NCBI GenBank assembly: GCA_002355495.1
Contig: AP017424.1
Span: 310,001 to 374,000 of the forward strand
Source of the DNA: Streptomyces laurentii
Lineage (GTDB): Bacteria > Actinomycetota > Actinomycetes > Streptomycetales > Streptomycetaceae
Direction: 5' to 3'
Length of the DNA: 64,000 nucleotides
Below the pieces are notes generated by a model. It made no database searches. It was not told the origin of the DNA and saw only the letters and a list, made by a program, of their open reading frames with translations. The position numbers and the translations under genes are program-made. Each line of letters starts with the position of its first letter. Position 1 is the stretch's first letter. Shown in pieces: positions 28,870 to 37,995 of this stretch.

Positions 28870-29622
28870 GTGAAGGTTCAAAAACTGGTCGACCGAGTCT
28901 GTACGTCGAACCCTAGGACAGCCATCTCGGCTCTGAATTCGCTCGAAGAGCAGATCAGCCCTCAAGGTGCCGCGTTCACAGAAGAGGCCGTCACGGCGAT
29001 CCCCCTCCTGCTTGAAGCTGTCGCACGCCCGGAAGTCTCCATCAGGGCAGATATCCTCAATTATTTGGGTGATGCATACGCATACACCTTGGGGACATGG
29101 CAGTTCCGCTGGGATGACGAGCCGGACATGCGGGATCATTTTTCCGAGATGGTCACATGGGAGATTTCGATCTCGAAGAGTTACAGCGACTCGACTCCTG
29201 CGCTTCTTTCGCTCGTCGAGGCAGACAATGGCGAATCGGTGCGAGGTTCGGCAGTCTATCTTCTCTCACGCATCAGGAAACCCCTCCCGGAGCTGATCCC
29301 GACGCTCCAGGACATGTACGGCGAGAAAATCGGCGAACCACTGAAGGCCGACATCATCGAAGGGGTGGCGAATCTGAGCATCACACTCCGGCTAGGAAAC
29401 TTGTCCGACGTTCAGTGGCTTCGCGAAAAGCTGAGCTCCTCCTCTCCGGCCATCCGGCTGGGCGCGGCCCTGTCTCTCATGGCACGAGAAGAGGCGGATG
29501 ATCGCAGTGCGTTGGCGCGGATCGCTCATGATGCTCGAGCCGAGGGTGAGAGCACAGTTCAGCGAACCGCCTGGATGGCAAGAAAGTCCATCGACTGGGC
29601 CCTCGAACGCAGGGTTCGGTAG
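28870..29622 (+). CDS. HEAT-like repeat protein, candidate immunity protein
   Basis: This 250-residue protein begins 30 bases after the toxin stop, at a GTG with CAGGAG upstream. It is an array of antiparallel helices of HEAT/PBS-lyase character: AVTAIPLLLEAVARPEVSIR, STPALLSLVEADNGESVRGS, LIPTLQDMYGEKIGEPLKAD and AIRLGAALSLMAREEAD. Such proteins are frequent immunity partners in polymorphic toxin systems. It shares the lowered G+C of the toxin tip, which suggests the two moved together. It would bind and block the deaminase domain in the producer (inference). Confidence 0.75.
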   Translation: MKVQKLVDRVCTSNPRTAISALNSLEEQISPQGAAFTEEAVTAIPLLLEAVARPEVSIRADILNYLGDAYAYTLGTWQFRWDDEPDMRDHFSEMVTWEISISKSYSDSTPALLSLVEADNGESVRGSAVYLLSRIRKPLPELIPTLQDMYGEKIGEPLKADIIEGVANLSITLRLGNLSDVQWLREKLSSSSPAIRLGAALSLMAREEADDRSALARIAHDARAEGESTVQRTAWMARKSIDWALERRVR

Positions 29623-29674
29623 TGCCCATCCGGGCTCTTCCGAATGCTCCCGATCGCGCATCTCATCGCGCCCG

Positions 29675-31012
29675 TCAGATGCCCGGGGCCGCCGTCACCA
29701 CGCCGGCGGCGATGGCCGCGCCGAGGGCGGCGTAGTCGTCGGCGTTCTGGGCCGCGTAGCGCAGGGCGAAGTCGGCGATGGCGCGGTCGAAGACGTCGGA
29801 GGAGCCGAGGTACGCGGCGATGGCGATCCGGTCGCCGGAGCGGGCGTGGGCCCGGGCCAGCGCCCGGCCGCACAGCCGCGCGTACTGGCGCAGCAGGGAC
29901 GAAGACATCGTCTCGACCTCGGCCGAGCCCTTCATGTCGCGCAACTGGCGCCAGTAGAAGTGGCGTTGCTCGGGGCCGGTCATCCAGCCGAGGAAGATGT
30001 CGCTGGCGGCCTGGGTGAGCCGCTGGCCGCTGACCACCCGCCGTCCCTGATGGTCGTAGCGGCCGGCCGGCAGGTACGGCTCCAGGACCGAGGGAACGGC
30101 CTCCTTGATCTGGAGGAAGAGCGGGTCGCCTTCGTCCCGGCCCTCCAGGAACAGGATGAAGCAGCGGGTGCCGACGCTGCCGACGCCCACCACCTTGCGG
30201 GCGGCGTCCACGAAGTGGAAGCGGTCGAGGAGGATCCGGCGCTCCTCGGAGAGCGAGCTGCGGTAGTCGCTGAAGATCTTGCCGAGCGAGACCCGGTCGA
30301 TGTCGGTGGTCCGTTCCAGCAGCGGCGGGGCGTCGATGATGTGCCGGCCGGAGTCGTCCCGTGTGGTGAGTTTGCCCAGCGCCTGGAGGCTGCCGTGGCC
30401 GCGGGCATGGGCCAGCCGGCGTTCCAGTCGCTCCCGCCGGGCCCCGCTCACCAGGGGGGTGAGGTCGTCGGCGGCGATGCGTTCGTACCAGACGGCGAGT
30501 TCGCCGAGCCCGGCCAGGCGCCGCATGGTCATGCGGTACGACTCGGCGGCGACCAGGGCGGCGCGGTGGGCCTTGGCCTGCCCGGCGCCGTTCTGGAAGG
30601 CGGCGACGGTCAGGGAGGCGGCGAGCCGTTTGACGTCCCACTCGAAGGGGCCGGGCAGGGTCTCGTCGAAGTCGTTCACGTCGAACAGAAGCGTCCGTTC
30701 GGGTGACGCGTAGACGCCGAAGTTGAGCAGATGGGCGTCGCCGCACAGCTGGACGGTCAGTCCGGTGTGCCGGGTGGCGCCGAGGTCCGCGGCCATGATG
30801 GCGGCGGCGCCGCGCAGGAACGCGAAGGGCGAGTCCGCCATCCGCCCGTAACGGATCGGTACCAGGTCGGACAGCCGGTCGACAGACTGCCGCTCCAGGA
30901 TGGTCAGCGGGTCGGGGCGCTGGGACGAGGGTATCCAGCGGCCATGGGAGGTGCGGGGGGCCCGCTGCCGGGCGGCCTTGCCGTTCTCGGCCCTTTCGGA
31001 CGGTGTCGTCAT
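29675..31012 (-). CDS. DUF2252 protein
   Basis: This 445-residue DUF2252 protein has a protein-kinase-like fold by family assignment. Recognisable segments are PIRYGRMADSPFAFLRGAA, LCGDAHLLNFGVYASPERTL, FDVNDFDETLPGPFEWDVKR and the late YLGSSDVFDRAIADFALRYA. The GDAH...N and DVNDFDE parts resemble the catalytic and metal loops of aminoglycoside phosphotransferase-like enzymes. The biological substrate is unknown. It is convergent with the immunity gene, and its sequence is normal high-GC, so the foreign segment ends before it. Confidence 0.87.
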   Translation of the reverse strand: MTTPSERAENGKAARQRAPRTSHGRWIPSSQRPDPLTILERQSVDRLSDLVPIRYGRMADSPFAFLRGAAAIMAADLGATRHTGLTVQLCGDAHLLNFGVYASPERTLLFDVNDFDETLPGPFEWDVKRLAASLTVAAFQNGAGQAKAHRAALVAAESYRMTMRRLAGLGELAVWYERIAADDLTPLVSGARRERLERRLAHARGHGSLQALGKLTTRDDSGRHIIDAPPLLERTTDIDRVSLGKIFSDYRSSLSEERRILLDRFHFVDAARKVVGVGSVGTRCFILFLEGRDEGDPLFLQIKEAVPSVLEPYLPAGRYDHQGRRVVSGQRLTQAASDIFLGWMTGPEQRHFYWRQLRDMKGSAEVETMSSSLLRQYARLCGRALARAHARSGDRIAIAAYLGSSDVFDRAIADFALRYAAQNADDYAALGAAIAAGVVTAAPGI

Positions 31013-31319
31013 CCCGCCTCACCCGCCTTTCCCACCGCCACCGGCGCGCGGTTCCGTGCGATCCATTACACGGCGCGCCGCTCGTTTCGGCCACTCTCGC
31101 CGACAGGACTTCCGAAATGGTTTAGACCAATGCTAGGAAGGGATCATCCAGCGATTCGGATGGGTACGCCCAGAAATGGTTGAACTCGGCACGACACGCG
31201 CCATCGGCACGACCGACGTGCCGTAGGTGATGCATGGGACGCATGTGCCACATGCGAGGCATGTGACGGGCGACCGAGACAGCGACACCGGCAGCGACCG
31301 CACAGAGAGGCTCTGAGAG
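31013..31319. promoter_or_regulatory. Divergent promoter region with GCATG repeats
   Basis: A gene-free divergent region. The perfect palindrome GCATGTG-C-CACATGC (31241-31255) is flanked by TGCATGGGAC (31231-31240) and GGCATGTGAC (31258-31267), giving several GCATG half sites. The cluster ends 52 bases before the GntR gene and is a strong candidate for its autoregulatory operator. Confidence 0.55.
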
Positions 31320-32111
31320 ATGACCGAGGCCGTAACCGACCGCGGACCGAGGACGTCGGTCCCGCGCTACCTCCGGGTCGCCGCCGCACTGCGCGACGAC
31401 CTCGTCCACCACCGCCCCGCCCCCGGCTCCCGGCTGCCCTCCGAACGGCACCTCGCGATCCGCTTCCGGGTCAACCGGCAGACCGTCCGCAGCGCGCTCC
31501 AACTCCTGCGCGAGGAGGGCCTCGTACTCACCGACCGGCGCGGCACCTTCGCCGCCGATCCGGCCGCTTCACGGCCCACGGCGGACGAGCCGTGGCGCGG
31601 GGCCGCCGGCCCGCACCGCCGCCCTTTCCCCGGCGGTCCCCGGGCCGCCGACTCCCTGGTCCGCGCGGCCCTGTCCTGGGAGGCGCCGCCGGCCTCGCTG
31701 GCCGGTCGGCTCGGCCTCGCGCCCGGCGAGCCGACGCTGGTGCACCGGCACGCGGTGCTGACCCCGGCGGGCGCGTCGATGCAGCGCTCGGTGTCCTGGT
31801 TCTCCCGGCCCGCGCTCACGGAGGTCCCGCAGCTGGGCCGCTTCCGGCGGGGCGCGGAACGCTTCCGGCAGCCCGATCTGCGGCTGCTGTACCACTGGAT
31901 GCACCAGGCGGGCCTTCGTACCACCCACCGCGAATCGGTCGGCGTGCCCGCGCCCGCGGCCCCGCACGGGGAGGCGGAGGGCGCGGACCGCGGCGCGTTC
32001 CGGCTGAGCGTCCACCGGGTGGTGGGCGACCAGCACGGGCGCACCCTGGAGATCACGGACATCGACCTGGCGGCCCGCGGCGGGGCCTGGACCTACGAGT
32101 TCGGCGGCTGA
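31320..32111 (+). CDS. GntR-family regulator, HutC/UTRA subfamily
   Basis: This 263-residue regulator has its winged helix at about residues 14-80 (VPRYLRVAAALRDDLVHHRP, SERHLAIRFRVNRQTVRSAL). The C-terminal UTRA-like ligand domain includes LGLAPGEPTLVHRHAVLTPA and the end LSVHRVVGDQHGRTLEITDI. The arrangement resembles phnF-like regulators of phosphonate genes, but no phosphonate gene is nearby. It probably represses itself and perhaps the divergent DUF2252 gene through the GCATGTG palindrome. Confidence 0.85.
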   Translation: MTEAVTDRGPRTSVPRYLRVAAALRDDLVHHRPAPGSRLPSERHLAIRFRVNRQTVRSALQLLREEGLVLTDRRGTFAADPAASRPTADEPWRGAAGPHRRPFPGGPRAADSLVRAALSWEAPPASLAGRLGLAPGEPTLVHRHAVLTPAGASMQRSVSWFSRPALTEVPQLGRFRRGAERFRQPDLRLLYHWMHQAGLRTTHRESVGVPAPAAPHGEAEGADRGAFRLSVHRVVGDQHGRTLEITDIDLAARGGAWTYEFGG

Positions 32112-32245
32112 GCCCCGTACCCGCCCCTCCCCCACCCCACGCCCGGCGGAACGCGCCAGGCTCGCCCCAAGCGGAACGCACCGGAGTCGCCCGGCCGGAC
32201 GCGTCCGGCGCGTCACCCCGTACGCCGTCCGCCACACTGGACGCC

Positions 32246-32725
32246 ATGCCCCCGAAGCACAGCGCCGGTCTGCTGCTCTTCCGCCGGACACCGGACGGTG
32301 TCACGGAGGTCCTGATCGGTCACATGGGCGGCCCGTTCTGGGCCGGCCGGTCCGCCGCCGCCTGGTCGATCCCCAAGGGCGAGTACGCGGCGGACGAGCC
32401 GCCCGAGGCGGCGGCGCGGCGGGAGTTCGAGGAGGAACTGGGCCTTCCGGCGCCGGACGGACCGTGGATCGCGCTCGGCGAGAACCGGCAGCGCGGGGGA
32501 AAGACCGTCACCGTCTGGGCCGTACGGGCGGATCTCGACCCGGCGCGGGCGACGCCCGGGACGTTCACCATGGAGTGGCCGCGCGGCTCGGGCGTCCTGC
32601 GGGAGTTCCCGGAGATCGACCGGTTCGGCTGGTTCCCGCTCGCCGAGGCCGAGCCACTGCTGGTGGCGGGTCAGCGGGTGTTCCTGGCGCGGCTCGCGGC
32701 GCATCCCGACGCGTCCGGGGCCTGA
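32246..32725 (+). CDS. NUDIX hydrolase
   Basis: This 159-residue NUDIX protein has the box GEYAADEPPEAAARREFEEE with LG following, matching Gx5Ex7REUxEExGU, and SAGLLLFRRTPDG at the start. The length and the WSIPKGEYA segment fit the small diadenosine polyphosphate or NTP-type hydrolases; the substrate is not defined. The ATG at 32246 is chosen because the fold starts there. Confidence 0.88.
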   Translation: MPPKHSAGLLLFRRTPDGVTEVLIGHMGGPFWAGRSAAAWSIPKGEYAADEPPEAAARREFEEELGLPAPDGPWIALGENRQRGGKTVTVWAVRADLDPARATPGTFTMEWPRGSGVLREFPEIDRFGWFPLAEAEPLLVAGQRVFLARLAAHPDASGA

Positions 32726-32788
32726 TTGTCAGACCCGTGCGAGAGGGTGGACGCCGTCAGTCCCGAACCGTCCTCCAGGGAGCCCGAC

Positions 32789-33037
32789 ATGACGACGACG
32801 ATCAGCAGCCGCGAGCGCGCGGCCGCCCAGGCGTATCTGCGGCTGCTCGAGTCCACCCGGGCCGTGCTCTCCGATCCGCGTCTGGAGCCGTACGCGGCGG
32901 CGATGCTGACGCACCCGATGGCCGAGGCGGACGCGGCCCTGCGGGAGGCGGGGCTGGCCGGGAACGAGGAGCGGCTGCTCGGCCTGGTGGCGGCGCTGCG
33001 GGACTCCGCCGCCGCCGAGCGGGGGAGAACGGTCTGA
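32789..33037 (+). CDS. Small helical hypothetical protein
   Basis: This 82-residue, all-helical, Ala/Leu/Glu-rich protein (SSRERAAAQAYLRLLESTRA, ALREAGLAGNEERLLGLVAA) has no recognised domain. The ATG at 32789 follows CCAGGGAG. It sits 63 bases after the NUDIX gene and may be cotranscribed. Function unknown. Confidence 0.6.
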   Translation: MTTTISSRERAAAQAYLRLLESTRAVLSDPRLEPYAAAMLTHPMAEADAALREAGLAGNEERLLGLVAALRDSAAAERGRTV

Positions 33038-33087
33038 GCCGTCCCTCCCCCACCGCCCCGGCCTGACCGGAGGCGGGCTCGGGCGGG

Positions 33088-34380
33088 TCAGCCGAGCCGG
33101 ACCGGCAGCGTACGGACGGAACTGCCGACGAAGCTGGCGTGGCGCGGCAGTTCCGCCTCGGGGACCGCGAGGTCGAGGTCCGGGAAGCGGGTGAACAGCG
33201 CTTCCAGGGCGAGCGTGGCCTCCAGGCGCGCGAGCGGGGCGCCCAGACAGAAGTGCGCGCCGTGCCCGAGGGAGAGGTGTTTGACGGCCGGGGTACGGGT
33301 GACGTCGAAGCGGCCCGCGTCCGGGCCGTGCGCCGCGGGGTCGCGGCCGGCCGCCGAGTAGCCGGCGAGCACGGGGGTGCCCCGGGGGATGACCGTGCCG
33401 TCGACGACGAGGTCCCTGGTCGGATAGCGGAAGGGGAAGTAGCTCACCGGGCTGTCCCAGCGCAGGGTCTCCTCCACCACCTCCGCCCAGCCGGCCCGCC
33501 CCTCGCGGACGTGCGCGAGCTGCTCGCGGTGGGCGCACAGCGCGCGGACGGCGTTGGTGAGCAGGTTCAGGGTGGTCTCGTGGCCCGCGATGACCAGGAG
33601 CAGCAGGGTGCCGATGAGTTCGGCCTGGCCGAGCCGGTCGCCGCCCTCGTCGCGGGCGGCGATCAGCGCGCTGGTGAGGTCGTCGCCGGGGGTGGCCGTC
33701 TTGTCGGCGACGATGGCGGAGAGCAGGGCGACGAGTTCGCGGTTGGCGGCCAGGGCCCGTTCGGGGGTGATGTCGGTGGCGACGATCTGCTGGGACAGGC
33801 GGTGCAGCGGCGCCTGGTGGTGGGCCGCCAGGCCGAGGAGTTCGCAGATGACGCGGAGCGGGAGCGGCAGCGCGAAGTGGCGGCGGAGGTCGGCGACGCC
33901 GCCGTCCGCCTCGGCGGCGGCCGCGAGGTCGTCGAGCAGCCCGGCGACGACGCCGGCGACGCGGGGGCGCAGCGCCTCGATCCGGCGCGGTGTGAACGCG
34001 CGGCTGACCAGGGACCGCAGCCGCCGGTGGTCGGCCCCGTCGGCGGTGGTCATGCCGGGGACGGTGGCGAAGGTACGCAGCGGCCAGCCCTCGGGTATAC
34101 GGCCTTCGGCGAGGGCCGTGAAGTGCCGGGCGCCCTTGGCGACATCGGGGTGCGCGAGGAAGTCGCGCAGGGCGTCGTGGCCGAGGACGGCCATGCCCGC
34201 GATGTCGCCGGGGAGCACGACCGGGGTCACCGCTCCCCGGGCGAGCAGCCGGGCGTTGTCGGCGTGCGGGCAGCCGCCGGCCGGGTCGGGGCGGTACGCG
34301 GGTCTGTCCTTGGCAGCGGGGGCCGGACGGGTGGGGTCCGGGGAGTCGGCGTCCTGGAGGTCGGCGGGGAGGGTCGGCAT
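33088..34380 (-). CDS. Cytochrome P450 (CYP107-like)
   Basis: This is a 430-residue canonical bacterial P450. The I-helix is VIAGHETTLNLL, the K-helix ExxR is EETLRWDSP, and the heme loop is LSLGHGAHFCLGAPLARLE. All catalytic motifs are intact, unlike the conservon P450 in this window. It needs ferredoxin and reductase partners, which are not adjacent. The neighbours (a small protein and a DMT exporter) do not form a recognisable biosynthetic cluster. Substrate unknown. Confidence 0.92.
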   Translation of the reverse strand: MPTLPADLQDADSPDPTRPAPAAKDRPAYRPDPAGGCPHADNARLLARGAVTPVVLPGDIAGMAVLGHDALRDFLAHPDVAKGARHFTALAEGRIPEGWPLRTFATVPGMTTADGADHRRLRSLVSRAFTPRRIEALRPRVAGVVAGLLDDLAAAAEADGGVADLRRHFALPLPLRVICELLGLAAHHQAPLHRLSQQIVATDITPERALAANRELVALLSAIVADKTATPGDDLTSALIAARDEGGDRLGQAELIGTLLLLVIAGHETTLNLLTNAVRALCAHREQLAHVREGRAGWAEVVEETLRWDSPVSYFPFRYPTRDLVVDGTVIPRGTPVLAGYSAAGRDPAAHGPDAGRFDVTRTPAVKHLSLGHGAHFCLGAPLARLEATLALEALFTRFPDLDLAVPEAELPRHASFVGSSVRTLPVRLG

Positions 34381-34547
34381 GGAGAGCGCTCCTGACGGTG
34401 GGCGGGGCGAGGGGATGGGTTCGGGTGGAATCGGGTCGGGCCGGGCCGAGTGCGGCCGGCCGGGTAACCGGGGTTCCGCAGTTCCGCGGTTCCGCGGTTC
34501 CGGGATGCGGCGTACGAGATACGGGAGTCGGGGCCACCGGAGGGGGC

Positions 34548-35492
34548 TCAGTCCCGGCGGCGTGCCGCGCGCAGCACGTCCGCCGAGGCCAGGAGGGCGC
34601 CGCCGGCGATCAGCACGCCGGCGGCGACGACGGGCCAGGTGGCGTCGGCGCGGCCGGCCGCGACGAGGAGCGCGGTGGACAGGAGCGGCGCGAAGTACGA
34701 GAAGGTGCCGAGGAGTCGGATGTCGCCGTGTTTGGTGCCGTGGTCCCACACGTAGAAGGCGCCGCCGACCGGGCCGATTCCCAGGGCGAGCACGGCGAGC
34801 CACTGCCCCGGGTCGGGCCGGACCGTGGTCTCGAACAGCAGATGGCAGACGGCCGCCAGCGCCGCCGTGGCCAGGCAGAAGTAGGCGACCATGTCCGTGG
34901 GAACCTGCGGATAGCGGCGGTTGGCCACGGAGTACGCCGCCCAGACGAGCGCGCAGACGACCGCGGCCGCGTACCCGAGCAGGTAGGCGCCGCGCAACTG
35001 CACCCCCTGTCCGCCCGTCACCAGGAGGAAGGTGCCGCCGAGCCCGAGCACCGCGCCCGCCGTGTGCCACCAGCGCAGCCGCTCGCCGGGCAGCAGCGCG
35101 GAGAACACGACGATGAGCAGGGGCCACAGATAGGCGAGGAGGCCGGCGTCCACGGCGGGGGCGTTGCGCAGGGCGAGGAAGTAGAAGAAGTGGTAGCCGA
35201 ACAGGCCGCCGATGCCGAGTGCCCAGGCGCCGCCGGGAAGTTCGCGGGCGAGGGCCCGGCCGCCGCGGAGGGCGCGGGGCAGTCCGAGGAGTCCGCCGAC
35301 GGTGAAGGCCATCGCGGTGAGCTGGAACGGGGGGATGTGTCCGGTCAGCGTGGTGAGCAGGGCCAGGGAGGCCCACAGCAGTACGGCCACCGCGCCGGTC
35401 CCGGTGGCCTTCAGCCTGTGGTCCGGCCGTGCCGCCGAACCGGGTGTGGTCTCCTCCAGGGGAATGCCGGTGTGCGTGTCCCGCCCATCCAC
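34548..35492 (-). CDS. EamA/DMT-family transporter
   Basis: This 314-residue membrane protein has about ten hydrophobic helices in two EamA repeats (GAVAVLLWASLALLTTLTGH, GIGGLFGYHFFYFLALRNAP, AYSVANRRYPQVPTDMV). It resembles the aromatic amino acid exporter YddG and related drug/metabolite transporters. The GTG at 35492 is chosen for GGAGGA four bases upstream and because the hydrophobic core follows; a longer frame upstream is not protein-like. The exported compound is unknown. Confidence 0.87.
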   Translation of the reverse strand: MDGRDTHTGIPLEETTPGSAARPDHRLKATGTGAVAVLLWASLALLTTLTGHIPPFQLTAMAFTVGGLLGLPRALRGGRALARELPGGAWALGIGGLFGYHFFYFLALRNAPAVDAGLLAYLWPLLIVVFSALLPGERLRWWHTAGAVLGLGGTFLLVTGGQGVQLRGAYLLGYAAAVVCALVWAAYSVANRRYPQVPTDMVAYFCLATAALAAVCHLLFETTVRPDPGQWLAVLALGIGPVGGAFYVWDHGTKHGDIRLLGTFSYFAPLLSTALLVAAGRADATWPVVAAGVLIAGGALLASADVLRAARRRD

Positions 35493-35730
35493 CCGTCCTC
35501 CAGTCCGCCGCTCAGGTGACGGCGCGTCCGCCCACAGCCCCGGACGCATCGTAATGACGTACGCCGGACTCGCCCACGGGTTTCCGCCCAACGGTCCGAC
35601 GGGCGGTCCCCGGCCCCGCAACGGAGTCCATCTCCCCTCCCTGATCGGGGCGTTGAGAAGGGCATGACGAGCCTCGGCGGCCGGGCCCGCGCCCGGCCGC
35701 CGGGGCACAGGACGGACGACGGCGCCGGCC

Positions 35731-37713
35731 CTACCGGGGCCGACGGCCCTGGAGTTCGGCGAAGCCGCGGCGGGTGGCGGCGACCACGACGCGGTCGCCG
35801 GGGCCGAGGACCAGGTCGTCGGGCAGTTCGCCGAGCGGCCCGTATCCGGCGCGGTCGGACGGGACGCCCGCGTCGCCGCAGGCGATCACCCGCCAGGCGC
35901 CGGGCCGGAACGCCTCGGCGACCGTACGGCCCTGCAGGAGCGGGTGTTCGGCGACGTCGAGGGCCGCGAACAGCAGCACCCGGCGTTCCACGGGGATCGC
36001 GCCGAGGATCTGGCGCCCCATCATCGCCCCGGCGAACGAGGGAGCCGACAGGTGGGAGACGCTTCGGCTGCGGGTGAGGGCGTGCGGGTGTACGGCGCGC
36101 AGGGTGCGGTAGACGGCGGTGGCGAAGTCGTCGTCGTACAGCCGCAGCGCTACCCGCAGTCCGGGGTTGATCGAGCGCGCGTGCAGCGCGGCCTCCAGGT
36201 TGGTGATGTCGACGCTGGTGAGCGCGAGCAGGGCGCGGGCCCGGTGGATCCGGGCGGCTTCCAGGACGCCTTCCTCGGTGACGTCGCCGACGACGGTCGG
36301 CACCCGCAGCCGCCGGGCGAGCGCGATCCCGCGGGCTTCGGGATCGGCCTCGACGCACACCACGGGTATGTCCATGGCGCACAGCCGGGCGAGGACCCGG
36401 GTGCCGATCTTGCCGAGGCCGAGCAGCACCACATGGCCGGAGAGTCCGCGGGGCGGCCGGCGCAGGGTGGTCGCGCTGCGGAAGGTGCCGAACGCTTCCA
36501 GGAGCGCGGCGATCACCAGGGGCAGCAGGAGCAGTCCGACGAGGCCGGCGAGGATCTGGAGGACCTGCCGGCTGGTCGGTTCGTCGACGGCCGGATCCCC
36601 GATGCCGAAGATGTCGAGCAGGATGAGGTACGCGGCGTGCAGGACGTTGTCGCCGGTGGTGAGGGTGGACGCGACGGCGAGGGCGGTGACGGCGGCCGCG
36701 ACCCCGGCGACCGACCAGCGCACCCGGCGCGAGAACAGCGAGCCGACCGGGAGCCGGGCGGAGCGGAACCAGCCGCCGGGCCGCGTCGGACCCTCGTAGT
36801 CGACCCTTTCGAGGGCGAGGGTGGCCCGTCCGGTGGCGGCGGCCACCTCGTCGTCGGCGGGCAGCAGGCGGGGCGCCTGGTCGCCGCTGAGGTCGGAGCC
36901 CTCGCTGCCGGCCGGGTCGGTGCTGGTCGCGGAGAGCAGGGCGAGGGTGCACAGGCCGGGGTCGGCGAGTTCCCCGGGGCCGGGCGGGTTGCGGTCCACG
37001 GCGTGCAGCAGCAGGCCGCCGGCCTGGATGACCTTCTTGCTGCCGACGACGGCGGTCGCGGCGAGCGCGGGCGCGGCGGTGGCGGCGTCGGACAGCACGG
37101 TGGTCGCGGCGTCCGGCCTGCCGGGCGCCAGGCCGGGGTCGGCGAAGATCGCGGCCTGGTCGAGGAGGGTGGCGAAGTGCTGGCCGAGCTTGCGGTTGTA
37201 GAGGCGGATGACCAGGCGCAGGCGCGGGTTGAGGCGGCGGGCGGTCATCGCGGCGCGGATGTTGCGCTCGTCGTCATCGAGGACGAGCGCGAGCGCGGCG
37301 GCCCGTTCCACGCCGGCGTCGCGCAGCACGGCGTCGTCGGCCTCGGCGGACTCGATGATCTGTACGGGCGGTCGCGGCTCGTCCGTGCCACCGCCCCCGG
37401 GCCCCCCGCTGCCGGCACCGGCCACCGCCCCGGCCCCGTTCCCGATGCCGGTCCCGTTCCCGACGCCGTTCCCGTTGCCGCTCCCGGCCCCGTTCCCGGT
37501 CGTGGTCGCGGCTCCGGCGGTCCGGGTGACGGCCGCCGTCACCCGTCCGAAGAGCGCCATCGCCCGCCCCGCGCGCGATGCGGGCTGCCCTGCGGAGCCG
37601 TCACCGAGCGGCGGAACGATCAGGGTGACCCGTTCGCCGTACATCTCGTTCAGCTCGGTCGCGAGACGGTGGGCGAGGACGTCGTCACCACAGACGACCA
37701 TATGTTCGGACAT
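35731..37713 (-). CDS. Two-RCK (TrkA-N) protein with ion-channel-like membrane core
   Basis: This is a 660-residue membrane protein with two NAD-binding TrkA-N domains flanking a membrane core. The first starts MSEHMVVCGDDVLAHRLATE; the core (about residues 320-420) has hydrophobic helices and a DNVLHAAYLILLDIFGIGDP re-entrant-like loop; the second domain starts HVVLLGLGKIGTRVLA. The design is like CASTOR/POLLUX-type and RCK-gated K or Ca channels. A Gly/Asn/Ala low-complexity insert (DNA about 37400-37520) interrupts the first RCK domain. The start at 37713 follows domain content. Confidence 0.82.
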   Translation of the reverse strand: MSEHMVVCGDDVLAHRLATELNEMYGERVTLIVPPLGDGSAGQPASRAGRAMALFGRVTAAVTRTAGAATTTGNGAGSGNGNGVGNGTGIGNGAGAVAGAGSGGPGGGGTDEPRPPVQIIESAEADDAVLRDAGVERAAALALVLDDDERNIRAAMTARRLNPRLRLVIRLYNRKLGQHFATLLDQAAIFADPGLAPGRPDAATTVLSDAATAAPALAATAVVGSKKVIQAGGLLLHAVDRNPPGPGELADPGLCTLALLSATSTDPAGSEGSDLSGDQAPRLLPADDEVAAATGRATLALERVDYEGPTRPGGWFRSARLPVGSLFSRRVRWSVAGVAAAVTALAVASTLTTGDNVLHAAYLILLDIFGIGDPAVDEPTSRQVLQILAGLVGLLLLPLVIAALLEAFGTFRSATTLRRPPRGLSGHVVLLGLGKIGTRVLARLCAMDIPVVCVEADPEARGIALARRLRVPTVVGDVTEEGVLEAARIHRARALLALTSVDITNLEAALHARSINPGLRVALRLYDDDFATAVYRTLRAVHPHALTRSRSVSHLSAPSFAGAMMGRQILGAIPVERRVLLFAALDVAEHPLLQGRTVAEAFRPGAWRVIACGDAGVPSDRAGYGPLGELPDDLVLGPGDRVVVAATRRGFAELQGRRPR

Positions 37714-37995
37714 GGAGTCGGCGGCGGGTGCCTGGCCAACAGGCCTGCTCTGATGCGGAAGTGAGGACACGTCACCAGGATGCCCTGCCGCTCCGGCAGT
37801 GGGCCGGGGCGAGGGCGGGGTGCTCCGCCCCGGACGCGGGGCGCTCCCCCCGACGGCCGCCGGCCGCGGGAGCCGCGAGAGGAAGCCGGGGACGCGGATC
37901 CGGGCCGCCGGAGCGGGCACGGGCGAGGGTCGACGGCTACGCCGGACGGCGCACTCCGATCTGCGGGGCCCGGGAGCGGTTTTTACGGTGGCTGA

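Noticed and set aside
33088..35492. A biosynthetic gene cluster around the second P450
   Set aside because: The neighbours (small helical protein, DMT exporter) do not include core biosynthetic enzymes.
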